The notes below the pieces were generated by a model that saw nothing but the letters and a program-made list of their open reading frames with translations, was not told the DNA's origin and ran no database searches. This document shows, piece after piece, positions 63,766 to 64,000 of a stretch of 64,000 nucleotides of DNA; positions within the stretch are counted from its first letter, which is position 1; every line of letters starts with the position of its first letter. Origin of the DNA: Allobosea sp. Root483D1 (GTDB taxonomy: Bacteria; Pseudomonadota; Alphaproteobacteria; Rhizobiales; Beijerinckiaceae); NCBI RefSeq assembly GCF_001429505.1, contig NZ_LMJW01000015.1:1-64000 (forward strand), in the 5' to 3' direction. The translations under genes and the position numbers were made by a program.

Positions 63766-63792
63766 GGAACCGTGTTGCCGGTCAATGGTTCC
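63766..63792. promoter_or_regulatory. Symmetric bidirectional EcfG-like promoter
   Basis: GGAACC (63766-63771) and GGTTCC (63787-63792) form an inverted repeat, so both strands read GGAAC-N16-GGTT. The minus copy is 27 bases before the ku2 ATG; the plus copy is 33 bases before the ATG at 63824. Confidence 0.6.
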
Positions 63793-63823
63793 GAAGGGGA
63801 GGGTAAGTAACGGAACCGAAGCC

Positions 63824-64000
63824 ATGTCTAATGACGATGCGGTCATCGCGCGAGGGCTCAATGTCGGCTTGAGGCACCTTCTGGTTGCCGCGATTGTTCA
63901 TCACGCAGGCAAAAATTGCGGCGGGGACCAGATGGGCAGGATGCGAGAGGCACTTCTTGCCGAAATCGGTCGGTTGGCGTTCAAGGCGGAAAGCGACAAT
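63824..64000 (+). CDS. Hypothetical protein, 5' part only (59 codons, runs off the window)
   Basis: Starts MSNDDAVIARGLNVGLRHLL and continues as a helical protein with GRMREALLAEIGRLAF to the window edge without a stop. The upstream GGAACCGAAG gives a weak Shine-Dalgarno; the symmetric EcfG-like promoter supports the start. No family recognised from this part. Confidence 0.6.
   Translation, partial: MSNDDAVIARGLNVGLRHLLVAAIVHHAGKNCGGDQMGRMREALLAEIGRLAFKAESDN

Noticed and set aside
1-64000. CRISPR arrays, rRNA, tRNA or complete insertion sequences
   Set aside because: Reading both strands I found no regularly spaced repeats, no tRNA-like GGTTCGAATCC arms in the right context, and no transposase genes.

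Overview
The window looks like an accessory or stress-adaptation region of an alphaproteobacterium, most likely a Hyphomicrobiales (Bosea/Methylobacterium/Rhizobium-like) genome. The reasons are the high GC content, the imuA-imuB-dnaE2 cassette with a GTTC-N7-GTTC LexA box, a BA14K protein, three DUF768 proteins, a LigD with phosphoesterase-ligase-polymerase order, two Ku genes, a fused TreS-maltokinase, and repeated GGAAC-N16/17-NGTT promoters of the EcfG (general stress sigma factor) type. Genus is inference. I see no rRNA, tRNA, CRISPR array or intact transposon.

Layout. 1-5.1 kb: small hydrophilic or unknown genes with EcfG-like promoters and terminators, mixed with decayed phage genes (terminase small subunit, a tail-associated-type protein) and a BA14K gene. 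5.6-7.3 kb: CinA-type amidohydrolase, iron-permease-like protein and a DUF892 protein. 7.9-14.2 kb: SOS mutagenesis cassette imuA-imuB-dnaE2 with a DnaQ-like exonuclease behind it and a LexA box in front. 14.3-15.6 kb: an unknown gene and a RES/Xre-type toxin-antitoxin pair whose toxin is cut short. 15.9-20.4 kb: Rrf2 regulator, epoxide-hydrolase-like enzyme, LysR regulator, DJ-1/PfpI protein and an esterase/haloperoxidase-like hydrolase with two possible starts. 20.4-22.7 kb: a Crp/Fnr remnant, then small envelope/stress proteins (CsbD, PRC-barrel).

23-57 kb is a large alpha-glucan and trehalose island: MFS transporter, GT4 glycosyltransferase and amylo-1,6-glucosidase; SemiSWEET and BrkB membrane proteins; glgE, treS-maltokinase and glgB with overlapping ends; an SDR; treZ; treY; malQ; glgA; glgX; a second glgX-like gene; and glgP. 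Together these can make glycogen-like glucan (GlgA or GlgE, with GlgB), degrade it (GlgP, GlgX, GDE, MalQ), and exchange it with trehalose (TreY-TreZ from glucan; TreS and maltokinase to maltose-1-phosphate for GlgE). No glgC is present, so ADP-glucose must come from elsewhere. 57-64 kb: a transglutaminase-like gene, a truncated dehalogenase-like gene, DUF883-type membrane proteins, and the bacterial NHEJ set ligD, ku, ku2.

The main unifying signal is regulatory. At least nineteen GGAAC-N16/17-NGTT sites lie just upstream of genes, many as back-to-back divergent pairs (brkB/glgE, malQ/DUF2934, glgA/glgX, PRC-barrel/MFS, ku2/next gene). This suggests that carbon storage, trehalose, NHEJ repair and many small proteins form one general-stress regulon island.
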